NCBI RefSeq assembly: GCF_003441615.1
Contig: NZ_CP031842.1
Coordinates: 496,001 to 560,000 of the forward strand
Direction of reading: 5' to 3'
DNA from: Dechloromonas sp. HYN0024
GTDB taxonomy: Bacteria > Pseudomonadota > Gammaproteobacteria > Burkholderiales > Rhodocyclaceae
Length of the DNA: 64,000 nucleotides
Shown here: piece after piece, positions 9,004-17,562 of the stretch
Position numbering within the stretch: position 1 is the first letter of the stretch
Layout: each line of letters starts with the position of its first letter
Translations under genes and position numbers: made by a program
The notes under the pieces: model-generated
Told to the model about the DNA's origin: nothing
Seen by the model: the letters and a program-made list of their open reading frames with translations, nothing else
The model's database searches: none

Positions 9004-9198
9004 ATGGAGAATCGCACCGCCCGCTTGACCATTCTCATCGATCCACAGAAAAAGAAAATTTTCGAGGAAATTTGTGCTTCCAAGGATCTGACCTCGTCTC
9101 AGGTCGTTCGCCGTCTGGTCCGCGAATACATTATCGACAATGCGGGTGATCGCGAGTTGCCGGCGTGGTTGAAGCCAAGTGGCAAGGTTGCCGACTAG
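9004..9198 (+). CDS. Ribbon-helix-helix (CopG-like) regulator
   Basis: A 64-aa protein with the ribbon-helix-helix layout: beta strand RTARLTILID (4-13), helix KKKIFEEICASKD, turn, helix SSQVVRRLVREYIID (31-45). Such dimers bind short tandem operators as repressors, either of metabolic genes or of toxin-antitoxin pairs. No toxin gene is next to it: the 3' neighbour is a convergent membrane protein that overlaps its stop by 4 bp, and the 5' neighbour is sulP, divergently read. It could therefore control sulP and itself. Target not known. Confidence 0.7.
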   Translation: MENRTARLTILIDPQKKKIFEEICASKDLTSSQVVRRLVREYIIDNAGDRELPAWLKPSGKVAD

Positions 9199-9527
9199 TT
9201 GTCCCGGCTGTCTGTTGATTGGTTAGCCCGGTCGGGGTGCTGGGCGCCGACATAGGCATCGAATTTTGCCTGCATGGCCGGTCCCTGCTTGGCCAGCTCG
9301 CGAAGGATGCGCGCTACTGCCCACAGCATGACGACAACGCCTCCTGCCGTGCATGCCACGGCCTCTGCCACCGATGACGGGAAGCCGGCCAGTAGTGCGC
9401 CTTTGCCGGCAGCAAACCAGCTCGCGCCAATGCCGACGCAGGCCAGACCGAACATGTCGATCAGCGCATAGAGAAAGATCGGGCCGGTCAGGTTCGGGCG
9501 CGGGGGGCGATTCGATGAGTTGAGCAT
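9195..9527 (-). CDS. Small predicted membrane protein, unknown function
   Basis: A 110-aa protein that I do not recognise. It has a proline/asparagine-rich N-terminus, two hydrophobic segments (about 16-41 and 54-78) and a polar C-terminal tail (RELAKQGPAMQAKFDAYVG and beyond). The layout suggests an inner-membrane hairpin with both ends in the cytoplasm. It overlaps the stop codon of the convergent RHH gene by 4 bp. Its upstream region is the long non-coding stretch holding DnaA-box-like sequences. The coding potential is supported by a clean frame and sensible hydrophobic pattern only. Confidence 0.6.
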   Translation of the reverse strand: MLNSSNRPPRPNLTGPIFLYALIDMFGLACVGIGASWFAAGKGALLAGFPSSVAEAVACTAGGVVVMLWAVARILRELAKQGPAMQAKFDAYVGAQHPDRANQSTDSRDN

Positions 9528-9942
9528 GCGTTTTTCCGACCTTGATCAGGTTTCCGGGTTTTCTTCAAAATGTCTTGACAAAGGCAAAGTGAAGGCTTGA
9601 CTTATGCACAGTAATGGGGCGCTTTACGGACACCGTCTATCGTTGTGCTGGCGAATTTGACAGATTGCATCGGTTTGTTCATTACGCAAATAAAATCAAT
9701 GGGTTATGATCAAGCTCAAGTTTCGGGCAGGGTAAGAAAAACCCTTGTGGAACGGTGACTTAGCGACTAACCCCTTGATTCATTCACAGACTTATCCACA
9801 GTTTTTGTGGATAGTTTCAAAAGCCCAAACGGTGTAGCTAGATTGCGGGGTTAAGTTAAAGTGATACTTTAGGTTGTGTCATGATTTTGCTGCGGCGCAA
9901 CAAGGGATTCCTCGCTGCGCCAAGCCTTTTGACCATCCCGAC
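9528..9942. other. 415-bp non-coding region with DnaA-box-like sequences
   Basis: No gene is visible between the small membrane protein and metG. The stretch is AT-richer than its surroundings. It holds TTATGCACA (9602-9610) and TTATCCACA (9792-9800), both fitting the DnaA-box consensus TTATNCACA. Two one-mismatch copies lie beside the second: TCATTCACA (9780-9788) and, on the minus strand, CTATCCACA (9806-9814). TTATCCACA and the reverse copy form an inverted pair separated by 5 bp. It also must contain the promoter of the minus-strand membrane protein. The dnaA gene is not in the window, so calling it oriC is not justified. Confidence 0.5.
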
Positions 9943-12033
9943 TTACTTTACGCGCATACCCGGCTGGGCACCGGTATCCGGTGACAGCAGGAAGATGCCA
10001 GGCGTATTGCCCGCAGTATCCGAAGCAGCCAGCACCATGCCTTCGGACAGGCCGAATTTCATCTTGCGCGGGGCCAGGTTGGCTACCATGACGGTCAGGC
10101 GGCCTATCAGCTGGGCCGGATCGTAGGCCGCCTTGATGCCGGCGAAAACATTGCGTGTTTCGTTGTTGCCGACATCGAGTGTCAGGCGAACCAGCTTATC
10201 GGCCCCCTCGACGTGTTCGGCGTTGGCGATGCGGGCGATACGCAGATCCACCCTCATGAAATCATCGATGTTGCAGAACGGCTCCCAGGGGGATTCGGCT
10301 TTCACTTCGTTCTGTTGATGTTCGGCATGGCGCTGCTGCGACTGTTGCTCCTGGGTCGGCGCCAGGGATTCCTTGTTGGCTTCGACCAGCTTTTCGATGA
10401 GCTTGGCATCGACCCGGGTCATCAGGTGCTCGTAGGGATTGATGCCGTGGCCGGCGGCGAGCAGGCTTTGCGCATCCGTCCAGGCGAGGGGGGCGATATT
10501 GAGGAATTTTTCAACCTTGCCGGCGACCACCGGGAGGATGGGCTTGAGCAGCACGGTGAGCAGGCGGAACAGGTTGAGCGCGTTGCTGCAGGCGGCGTGC
10601 AGCTCGACTTCGCGGCCCTCCTGCTTGGCCAGTTCCCACGGCTTGACGCTGTCTACGTACTGGTTGGCGGCGTCGGTTAGGGCCATGATTTCGCGCATGG
10701 CCTTGCCGAATTCACGTGCTTCATAAAGTTCGGCGATGCGTCCCGCGGCTTCCTGGATGCCCTTGATGGCTGGCAGGTCGGCAGCTGCTGGCGCGAGTTG
10801 GCCGGCGAAGCGCTTGGTGATGAAGCCGGCCGAGCGGCTGGCGATGTTGACGTACTTACCGACCAGATCGGAATTGACGCGGGCACCGAAGTCCTCGAGG
10901 TTGAGGTCGATGTCTTCCATGCTCGCCGACAGCTTGGCGGCGTAGTAATAACGCAGCCATTCCGGGTTGAGGCCGGTGTCGAGATAGCTCTGGGCGGTGA
11001 TGAAGGTGCCGCGTGACTTCGACATCTTGGCGCCATCAACGGTCAGGAAACCGTGCGCGAAAATCTTGGTCGGCGTGCGGAAACCGGCATGGGCCAGTTC
11101 GGCCGGCCAGAACAGGGCATGGAAGTAGAGAATATCCTTGCCGATGAAGTGGTACAGCTCGGTCGTCGAATCGGGTTTGAAGTATTCGTTGAAATCAAGG
11201 CCGTTCTTGGCGCACAGGTTCTTGAAGGAGCCCATGTAGCCAATCGGTGCATCAAGCCAGACGTAGAAATACTTGCCCGGGGCGTCGGGGATTTCAAAGC
11301 CGAAGTAGGGGGCGTCGCGCGAAATGTCCCAGTCGGTCAGCTTGTTCTCGCCAGGGGCTCCCAGCCATTCCTGCATTTTGTTGGCGGCTTCGTTCTGCAG
11401 GACGCCATTGTCGCGACTGGTGTACTGGCGCAGGAAGGATTCACAGCGTGGGTCGGAGAGCTTGAAGAAGTAATGTTCGGAGGTGCGCAGTTCGGGCTTG
11501 GCGCCGGAAATGGCCGAGTACGGGTCCTTGAGATCGGTCGGCGCATAGGCGGCGCCGCAGGATTCGCAGTTGTCACCATACTGGTCCTTGGCACCGCATT
11601 TCGGGCATTCGCCCTTGATGAAGCGGTCAGGCAGGAACAACTGTTTGACCGGGTCGTAATACTGCTCGATGGTCCGTGTTTCGATCAGGCCGGCGGCGCG
11701 CAGCTTGAGATAGATGTCGTTGGCGCAGTCGCGGGTTTCGTCGGAGTGGGTGCTGTAGTAATTGTCGAAGCCGACTCCGAAGCCAGCGAAGTCGCGCGAA
11801 TGCTCGCCGTGCACACGGGCGATCAGTTGTTCCGGGGTGATGCCTTCCTTCTCCGCCCGCAACATGATGGGCGTGCCATGCGTGTCGTCGGCGCAAACAT
11901 ACCAGCACTCGTTGCCGGCCATTTTCTGGAAACGTACCCAGATGTCGGTCTGGATGTACTCGACCAGATGGCCAAGGTGAATGGCGCCGTTGGCATAGGG
12001 CAGGGCGGAGGTGACGAGAATTTTGCGCGACAT
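9943..12033 (-). CDS. metG: Methionyl-tRNA synthetase
   Basis: Class I aminoacyl-tRNA synthetase, 696 aa, charging tRNA-Met in the cytoplasm. Seen in order: the HIGH motif as HLGH (19-22), a zinc-binding insert with CPKC and CESC pairs, the KMSKS loop (336-340), the anticodon-binding helical domain and a C-terminal tRNA-binding (Trbp111/EMAP-like) domain from about 590 ([11 protein letters not shown]) linked by a Gln/His-rich spacer. Length and domain set match the long bacterial MetG1 type of E. coli. It is a single transcription unit, divergent from the response regulator gene with 195 bp between. Confidence 0.97.
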   Translation of the reverse strand: MSRKILVTSALPYANGAIHLGHLVEYIQTDIWVRFQKMAGNECWYVCADDTHGTPIMLRAEKEGITPEQLIARVHGEHSRDFAGFGVGFDNYYSTHSDETRDCANDIYLKLRAAGLIETRTIEQYYDPVKQLFLPDRFIKGECPKCGAKDQYGDNCESCGAAYAPTDLKDPYSAISGAKPELRTSEHYFFKLSDPRCESFLRQYTSRDNGVLQNEAANKMQEWLGAPGENKLTDWDISRDAPYFGFEIPDAPGKYFYVWLDAPIGYMGSFKNLCAKNGLDFNEYFKPDSTTELYHFIGKDILYFHALFWPAELAHAGFRTPTKIFAHGFLTVDGAKMSKSRGTFITAQSYLDTGLNPEWLRYYYAAKLSASMEDIDLNLEDFGARVNSDLVGKYVNIASRSAGFITKRFAGQLAPAAADLPAIKGIQEAAGRIAELYEAREFGKAMREIMALTDAANQYVDSVKPWELAKQEGREVELHAACSNALNLFRLLTVLLKPILPVVAGKVEKFLNIAPLAWTDAQSLLAAGHGINPYEHLMTRVDAKLIEKLVEANKESLAPTQEQQSQQRHAEHQQNEVKAESPWEPFCNIDDFMRVDLRIARIANAEHVEGADKLVRLTLDVGNNETRNVFAGIKAAYDPAQLIGRLTVMVANLAPRKMKFGLSEGMVLAASDTAGNTPGIFLLSPDTGAQPGMRVK

Positions 12034-12228
12034 GGCTGGCGGGTGCGGGAAAGGTAAAGGGCAATTTTACCGCGAGGAAGCAGCGAGAGGATTCACAAAT
12101 CCTCGGGAGCCGCCTTTGGCGCATTGTTGGCAAAGGTAAAACAACATGCTGTTTTGGTAAAATATGCCAAATAAGTTATTGTCGATCCCGGCGGAAACGC
12201 CCAGAATCCGAGTGACACGGGAGGATTT

Positions 12229-12912
12229 ATGATTTTTGCAGTAGTCGAAGACAGCAGGAACCAGGCCGAGGTGCTCAGGGCGCTTCTCAAGAGCGAGGGT
12301 CATCAGGCCGAAGTGTTTCTGGATGGGAACTCATGCGTCGAGGCGCTTCGGGATCGGCGCTTCGATTTCTTCATTATTGACTGGTCCCTGCCCGATATCG
12401 GGGGCGACGAAGTGCTTCGGGCGGTGCGCGGAAAATGCGGCTGGGAGGTTCCGGTAATTTTCTGCACGGGGCGCACCGACGAGGCTGCGGCATCCGACAT
12501 CCTTCGCCTCGGGGCCGATGACTTCATCCCGAAGCCGATTCGCTACATGGAGTTCATGGCCCGGATTCATGTCCTGCTCCGCCGCTGTCAGCCGCGCCCG
12601 GCCATGCAGCAGGTCGGCAGCATCGAAATCGACCTGGGGGGGCGCCGGATCATGCTGGCCGGGGTCGATGTCGACCTGACGCAGCGCGAATTCGAACTGG
12701 CGCTTATTTTGTTGCGCAATGTCGGTCGCTTGCTGTCGCGGGATGAATTGCTGAGCACCGTTTGGGCGCTGGATGGTGGGGGTGATACCCGTACCGTCGA
12801 TACCCATGCCAGCCGCCTGCGCAAGAGGCTCGGGCTGGCCGGGGAGAGCGGTCTGATGCTGTCGTCCGTCTATGGTCAGGGCTATCGTCTGGATACCGTT
12901 CAGTCGGGCTGA
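12229..12912 (+). CDS. OmpR-family response regulator (orphan)
   Basis: A 227-aa two-component response regulator. The receiver domain (1-115) has the acidic pair Glu7/Asp8, phospho-acceptor Asp51 (FFIIDWSLPD), Thr80 and Lys102 (FIPKPI). A winged-helix DNA-binding domain follows (about 130-225), with the OmpR-type RTVDTHASRLRKRL recognition region. It starts after a good GGGAGGA ribosome-binding site. No histidine kinase is adjacent: the neighbours are metG and apbC. The partner kinase and regulon are therefore unknown. Confidence 0.9.
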   Translation: MIFAVVEDSRNQAEVLRALLKSEGHQAEVFLDGNSCVEALRDRRFDFFIIDWSLPDIGGDEVLRAVRGKCGWEVPVIFCTGRTDEAAASDILRLGADDFIPKPIRYMEFMARIHVLLRRCQPRPAMQQVGSIEIDLGGRRIMLAGVDVDLTQREFELALILLRNVGRLLSRDELLSTVWALDGGGDTRTVDTHASRLRKRLGLAGESGLMLSSVYGQGYRLDTVQSG

Positions 12913-13017
12913 GTTCGGGCGCCGTTTCGGGTATGCTGGACAAAATTACTCGGGTATTTGCTGCGCCGGCCATGTCCTCCGGGTAATATTCGATACATCC
13001 CTGAAACCGGAGTTTCC

Positions 13018-14109
13018 ATGAGCTTTACAGAACAGCAAATCAAGGCTGCGCTATCTGCTGCAGTCGATCCCAATACCGGCAAGGATTTCGTGGCCGGCAA
13101 GGCAGTCAAGAACGTGAAGGTTGATGGCGACGATGTTTCATTCGACATCGAGCTTGCTTATCCCGCCAAGAGCCAGATTGACGCGATCCGCAAACAGGTG
13201 ATTGCGGCGGTTCGCACTCTGCCCGGCGTCGGCAATGTCTCGGCCAATGTGTTCAGCAAGATCGTTGCCCACTCGGTGCAGCTCGGCGTCAAGCTCTTGC
13301 CGGGCGTCAAGAACATCATTGCCGTGGCTTCCGGCAAGGGCGGTGTCGGCAAGAGTACGACGGCGGTCAACCTCGCCCTGGCATTAGCTCAAGAGGGCGC
13401 GCGGGTCGGTATTCTCGACGCCGACATCTACGGCCCCTCGCAGCCCCAAATGCTGGGCCTGGCAGGGCAGCAGCCGGAATCGAAGGACGGTCAGAACATG
13501 GAGCCGCTCGAGGCTTATGGCGTGCAGGCCATGTCCATTGGTTTCATGGTCGATGTCGAGACGCCGATGGTCTGGCGCGGTCCGATGGTCGCCCAGGCAC
13601 TTGATCAGATGCTGGGCCAGACCAACTGGAACGATGTTGACTACCTGATTGTCGACATGCCGCCGGGTACCGGTGACATTCAGTTGTCGCTGGCGCAGAA
13701 AGTGCCGGTGACCGGCGCGGTGATCGTCACGACGCCCCAGGACATTGCCTTGATCGATGCTCGCAAGGGTTTGAAGATGTTCGAAAAGGTCAATATTCCG
13801 ATCATCGGTATCGTCGAGAACATGAGCATTCATATTTGCTCGAAGTGCGGCCATGAAGAGCATATCTTCGGGACGGGCGGCGGCGAGAAGATGTGCGCTG
13901 ATTACGACGTGGAATTCCTCGGCAGCTTGCCGCTCGAACTGGCCATTCGTGAAATGGCCGATGGTGGCAAGCCGACCGTGGTCGGGGCGCCGGAGTCGCG
14001 CACGGCCGAGATTTATCGCGGCATCGCCCGTCGTGTGGCGATCAAGATTGGTGAAAAGGCCAAGGACATGAGCTCGAAATTCCCCAATATCGTGGTGCAG
14101 AACACATAA
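13018..14109 (+). CDS. apbC: Iron-sulfur cluster carrier ATPase ApbC/Mrp
   Basis: A 363-aa P-loop ATPase of the Mrp/NBP35 family that binds and transfers 4Fe-4S clusters to target apoproteins. An N-terminal MIP18/DUF59 domain (1-85) precedes the deviant Walker A GKGGVGKS (106-113) and the LDADIYGPSQ segment. The cluster-binding pair is Cys274-x-x-Cys277 (CSKC), shared between the two subunits of a dimer. The ATG at 13018 is preceded by CGGAG; an upstream in-frame Met at 12958 would add a non-conserved leader. The gene ends in a strong terminator before dcd. Confidence 0.95.
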   Translation: MSFTEQQIKAALSAAVDPNTGKDFVAGKAVKNVKVDGDDVSFDIELAYPAKSQIDAIRKQVIAAVRTLPGVGNVSANVFSKIVAHSVQLGVKLLPGVKNIIAVASGKGGVGKSTTAVNLALALAQEGARVGILDADIYGPSQPQMLGLAGQQPESKDGQNMEPLEAYGVQAMSIGFMVDVETPMVWRGPMVAQALDQMLGQTNWNDVDYLIVDMPPGTGDIQLSLAQKVPVTGAVIVTTPQDIALIDARKGLKMFEKVNIPIIGIVENMSIHICSKCGHEEHIFGTGGGEKMCADYDVEFLGSLPLELAIREMADGGKPTVVGAPESRTAEIYRGIARRVAIKIGEKAKDMSSKFPNIVVQNT

Positions 14110-14129
14110 GTTTTTGCCAAAACCCCACA

Positions 14130-14162
14130 CAAAGGCGGGTAAAATCCCGCCTTTGCTTTTTG
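14130..14162 (+). terminator. Rho-independent terminator after apbC
   Basis: A perfect 10-bp stem, CAAAGGCGGG (14130-14139) and CCCGCCTTTG (14146-14155), closes a 6-base loop TAAAAT and is followed by CTTTTTTG. It lies 20 bp after the apbC stop and before dcd. Confidence 0.85.
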
Positions 14163-14180
14163 TAGCGCGGAAGATAAAAA

Positions 14181-14747
14181 ATGGCCATCAAATCAGACAA
14201 ATGGATTCGCCGCATGGCGGCAGAGCACGGCATGATCGAGCCGTTCGCGCCAGAACTCGTGCGCGAAGTGAATGGCCAGAAGATTGTTTCCTACGGCACC
14301 TCCAGCTACGGCTACGATATTCGTTGCGCCCGTGAATTCAAGGTATTTACCAACATCAACTCGACGGTCGTCGATCCCAAGAATTTCGATCCGAAATCCT
14401 TCGTCGAGATTGAGTCCGATGTCTGCATCATTCCGCCGAATTCGTTCGCCCTGGCCCGCACCATGGAATACTTCCGCATTCCGCGTTCAGTACTGACGGT
14501 GTGTCTGGGCAAGAGCACCTATGCCCGCTGCGGCATTATCGTCAATGTGACGCCCTTCGAGCCGGAATGGGAAGGCTACGTCACCCTCGAGTTTTCCAAT
14601 ACGACGCCGCTGCCGGCCAAGATCTACGCTGGCGAAGGTTGCGCCCAGGTGCTGTTCTTCGAATCCGATGAAGTGTGTGAAACGTCGTATAAGGATAGAG
14701 GCGGCAAATATCAGGGCCAGGTTGGTGTGACCTTGCCGAAAATCTGA
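14181..14747 (+). CDS. dcd: dCTP deaminase
   Basis: A 188-aa enzyme that deaminates dCTP to dUTP, feeding dTMP synthesis together with the nearby thyA. It belongs to the Dcd/dUTPase trimer family. Visible signatures are SSYGYDIR near the N-terminus, the [10 protein letters not shown] loop containing the catalytic region, and [14 protein letters not shown] carrying the catalytic Glu. Length equals that of other Dcd proteins of betaproteobacteria. The ATG at 14181 follows GGAAG. Confidence 0.96.
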   Translation: MAIKSDKWIRRMAAEHGMIEPFAPELVREVNGQKIVSYGTSSYGYDIRCAREFKVFTNINSTVVDPKNFDPKSFVEIESDVCIIPPNSFALARTMEYFRIPRSVLTVCLGKSTYARCGIIVNVTPFEPEWEGYVTLEFSNTTPLPAKIYAGEGCAQVLFFESDEVCETSYKDRGGKYQGQVGVTLPKI

Positions 14748-14779
14748 CGCTTACCCGTAACGAAAACGTCTTATTCTGT

Positions 14780-14797
14780 GACCCGCTGCGGCGGGTC
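14780..14797 (+). other. GC-rich hairpin in the leader of the decarboxylase gene
   Basis: GACCCGC (14780-14786) and GCGGGTC (14791-14797) form a perfect 7-bp stem with a TGCG loop in the 71-bp dcd-decarboxylase gap, followed by GCCGCTTTT. It may act as a weak terminator after dcd or an element in the decarboxylase leader. The U-run is poor. Confidence 0.4.
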
Positions 14798-14818
14798 GCC
14801 GCTTTTCAAGGATCGAAC

Positions 14819-17047
14819 ATGCGCTTCCACTTTCCCGTCATCATCATCGACGAAGACTTTCGCTCGGAAAATACCTCCGGCCTCGGTATCCGGGCGCTGG
14901 CCGAAGCCATTGAAAAGGAAGGTCTGGAAGTACTTGGCGTTACCAGCTACGGCGATCTGACCTCATTTGCCCAGCAGCAGAGTCGCGCCTCGGCCTTTAT
15001 CCTGTCGATTGATGACGAGGAGCTGGCACTCGAGCCGGAGGAGACGCTGGCCGAACTGCGCGCCTTTGTTGGCGAGATTCGCAACCGGAACGCCGAAATT
15101 CCCATCTTCCTGCATGGTGAGACGCGCACCTCGCGCCACATCCCGAATGATGTGCTGCGCGAACTGCATGGTTTCATCCATATGTTCGAGGACACGCCGG
15201 AATTCATCGCCCGCAACGTCAAGCGCGAGGCCAAGGCCTACCTCGCTTCGCTGCCGCCGCCGTTCTTCCGGGCGCTGGTCCATTACGCGGCAGACGGCTC
15301 ATATTCCTGGCATTGCCCGGGCCACTCGGGCGGTGTTGCGTTCCTGAAGTCGCCGGTGGGCCAGATGTTCCACCAGTTCTTCGGCGAGAACATGCTGCGC
15401 GCCGACGTCTGCAATGCCGTCGAGGAACTCGGCCAGTTGCTCGATCATACCGGGCCGGTTGCCGCCTCCGAGCGCAACGCGGCGCGCATTTTCAACTCCG
15501 ATCATCTCTATTTTGTCACCAACGGCACGTCGACCTCGAACAAGATCGTCTGGCACTCGACCGTCGCGCCGGGTGACATCGTCGTTGTCGACCGCAACTG
15601 TCACAAGTCCATCCTGCACGCCATCATGATGACCGGGGCGATCCCCGTTTTCCTGATGCCGACGCGCAACAATTTCGGCATCATCGGGCCGATCCCGAAA
15701 TCGGAATTCCTCTGGGAGAACATCCAGAAGAAGATTGCCGCCAATCCTTTCATCACCGACAAGACGGCCAAGCCGCGCGTCCTGACCATCACCCAGTCGA
15801 CCTACGATGGCATTCTCTACAACGTCGAGGACATCAAGGCCGAACTCGACGGCAAAATCGACACCCTGCATTTCGATGAAGCCTGGCTGCCGCATGCCGC
15901 CTTCCACGATTTTTATGGCGACTACCACGCCATCGGCGCCGACCGCCCGCGCTGCAAGGAGTCGATGGTCTTCTCGACGCAATCGACGCACAAGCTGCTG
16001 GCCGGTCTGAGCCAGGCCTCGCAGATTCTCGTTCAGGATGCCGAGAACCAGAAGCTCGACCGCGACATCTTCAACGAAGCCTATCTGATGCACACCTCGA
16101 CTTCGCCCCAGTACTCGATCATCGCCTCCTGCGATGTCGCAGCGGCGATGATGGAGGAGCCGGCTGGTACAGCGCTGGTTGAAGAGTCGATCACCGAAGC
16201 GCTCGATTTCCGTCGCGCCATGCGCAAGGTGGACGAGGAATGGGGCGCCGACTGGTGGTTCAAGGTCTGGGGGCCGGACGACCTGTCGGAAGAAGGCATC
16301 GAGGAACGCGAAGCCTGGATGCTCAAGCCGGGCGAACGCTGGCACGGCTTCAACAATCTGGCCGACGGCTTCAACATGCTCGACCCGATTAAGGCGACCA
16401 TCATCACCCCGGGCCTCGATGTCGACGGTGATTTTGCCGACGAATTCGGTATCCCGGCCGCTATCGTCACCAAGTACCTCGCCGAGCATGGCGTCATCGT
16501 CGAGAAGTGTGGACTCTACAGCTTCTTCATCATGTTCACCATCGGCATCACCAAGGGCCGCTGGAACACCCTGGTGACTGCCCTGCAACAGTTCAAGGAC
16601 GATTACGACAAGAATCATCCGCTGTGGAAGGTGCTGCCCGAGTTCGTGCAGAAGAACCCGCGCTACGAGCGCGTCGGCCTGCGCGACCTGTGTACCGAGA
16701 TTCACAGCGTTTACAAGCAGAACGACGTGGCCCGCCTGACCACTGAAATGTACCTTTCGGACATGGTGCCGGCCATGCGTCCGGCTGATGCCTTCGCCAA
16801 GATGGCGCACCGGGACATCGAGCGCGTGCCGGTGGACGAACTTGAAGGCCGCGTCACGGCAGTGCTCCTGACGCCGTACCCGCCGGGTATTCCGCTCCTC
16901 ATTCCGGGTGAGCGTTTCAATGCCAAGATCTGCAACTACCTGAAATTCGCCCGCGAATTCAATGCCACCTTCCCTGGCTTCGAGACCGACGTGCATGGCC
17001 TCGTCAAGGGTGCCGACGGTCGCTATTTCGTCGATTGCGTGCGCTGA
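14819..17047 (+). CDS. Orn/Lys/Arg family PLP-dependent amino acid decarboxylase
   Basis: A 742-aa fold-type I decarboxylase of the large bacterial ornithine/lysine/arginine family (AdiA, CadA, SpeF type). It releases CO2 from a basic amino acid to give a polyamine precursor. An N-terminal receiver-like wing domain (about 1-130) is followed by the PLP core with the Schiff-base Lys392 in STQSTHKLLAG, the TSTSPQYS motif and a C-terminal domain. The exact substrate cannot be read from the sequence; close betaproteobacterial relatives are called arginine or lysine decarboxylase. It follows dcd on the same strand and no antiporter gene is next to it, unlike acid-resistance operons. Confidence 0.9.
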   Translation: MRFHFPVIIIDEDFRSENTSGLGIRALAEAIEKEGLEVLGVTSYGDLTSFAQQQSRASAFILSIDDEELALEPEETLAELRAFVGEIRNRNAEIPIFLHGETRTSRHIPNDVLRELHGFIHMFEDTPEFIARNVKREAKAYLASLPPPFFRALVHYAADGSYSWHCPGHSGGVAFLKSPVGQMFHQFFGENMLRADVCNAVEELGQLLDHTGPVAASERNAARIFNSDHLYFVTNGTSTSNKIVWHSTVAPGDIVVVDRNCHKSILHAIMMTGAIPVFLMPTRNNFGIIGPIPKSEFLWENIQKKIAANPFITDKTAKPRVLTITQSTYDGILYNVEDIKAELDGKIDTLHFDEAWLPHAAFHDFYGDYHAIGADRPRCKESMVFSTQSTHKLLAGLSQASQILVQDAENQKLDRDIFNEAYLMHTSTSPQYSIIASCDVAAAMMEEPAGTALVEESITEALDFRRAMRKVDEEWGADWWFKVWGPDDLSEEGIEEREAWMLKPGERWHGFNNLADGFNMLDPIKATIITPGLDVDGDFADEFGIPAAIVTKYLAEHGVIVEKCGLYSFFIMFTIGITKGRWNTLVTALQQFKDDYDKNHPLWKVLPEFVQKNPRYERVGLRDLCTEIHSVYKQNDVARLTTEMYLSDMVPAMRPADAFAKMAHRDIERVPVDELEGRVTAVLLTPYPPGIPLLIPGERFNAKICNYLKFAREFNATFPGFETDVHGLVKGADGRYFVDCVR

Positions 17048-17065
17048 TCCCGACCGGCTGGCAGC

Positions 17066-17560
17066 TTAGCGCTGTCGGCGGTAGCTAAGAAAAGAGAACC
17101 CCGTCCCGCTCTGGCTGGATGGGGTATTTTTTTGGGCAATCTGCCAGTCGATGGCATGAATTTCCGGAAACCAAGCATCGCCTTCGGGTTCGAGATCGAC
17201 TTCAGTGATTTCCAGGCGATCAGCCAGCGGCATGGCCTGCCGGTATATCTGCTCGCCGCCGATGATGAAAACCGTCGCCGTGCTCGCTGCCAGTGTCAGT
17301 GCATGGTCCAGCGAATCAGCCAGTTCCGCGCCGGGTACCGGGTATTCGGCCTGACGGCTGATCACGATGTTGCGCCGGCCGGGTAACGGACGAAAACGCG
17401 GCGGCAACGATTCCCAGGTCTTGCGCCCCATGATCACCGTATGGCCCGCAGTCAGCGCCTTGAAATGCGCCATGTCCTCGGGAATGTTCCAGATCAGCTG
17501 ATTGTCCTTGCCGATCACCCGATTTTTGGCGACGGCGGCGATGATCACGACTTCAGGCAT
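17066..17560 (-). CDS. folA: Dihydrofolate reductase
   Basis: A 164-aa NADPH-dependent reductase that regenerates tetrahydrofolate from the dihydrofolate produced by ThyA. Characteristic segments are AAVAKNRVIGKDNQLIW (Met20-loop region), the catalytic acid Asp29 in NIPEDMAHFK, GRKTWESLP and the NADPH-binding IIGGEQIY. It is the last gene of the thyA-pgi-folA run, starting 2 bp after pgi, and ends 18 bp from the convergent decarboxylase gene. Confidence 0.96.
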   Translation of the reverse strand: MPEVVIIAAVAKNRVIGKDNQLIWNIPEDMAHFKALTAGHTVIMGRKTWESLPPRFRPLPGRRNIVISRQAEYPVPGAELADSLDHALTLAASTATVFIIGGEQIYRQAMPLADRLEITEVDLEPEGDAWFPEIHAIDWQIAQKNTPSSQSGTGFSFLSYRRQR

Positions 17561-17562
17561 GT

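Noticed and set aside
9528..9942. Chromosomal origin (oriC)
   Set aside because: DnaA-box-like sites are present, but no dnaA, dnaN, gyrB, rpmH or parAB genes are nearby and no AT-rich 13-mer array is evident.
15299..16996. 565-codon frame antisense to the decarboxylase gene
   Set aside because: No recognisable domain and no start context; the sense gene is complete with its PLP lysine.
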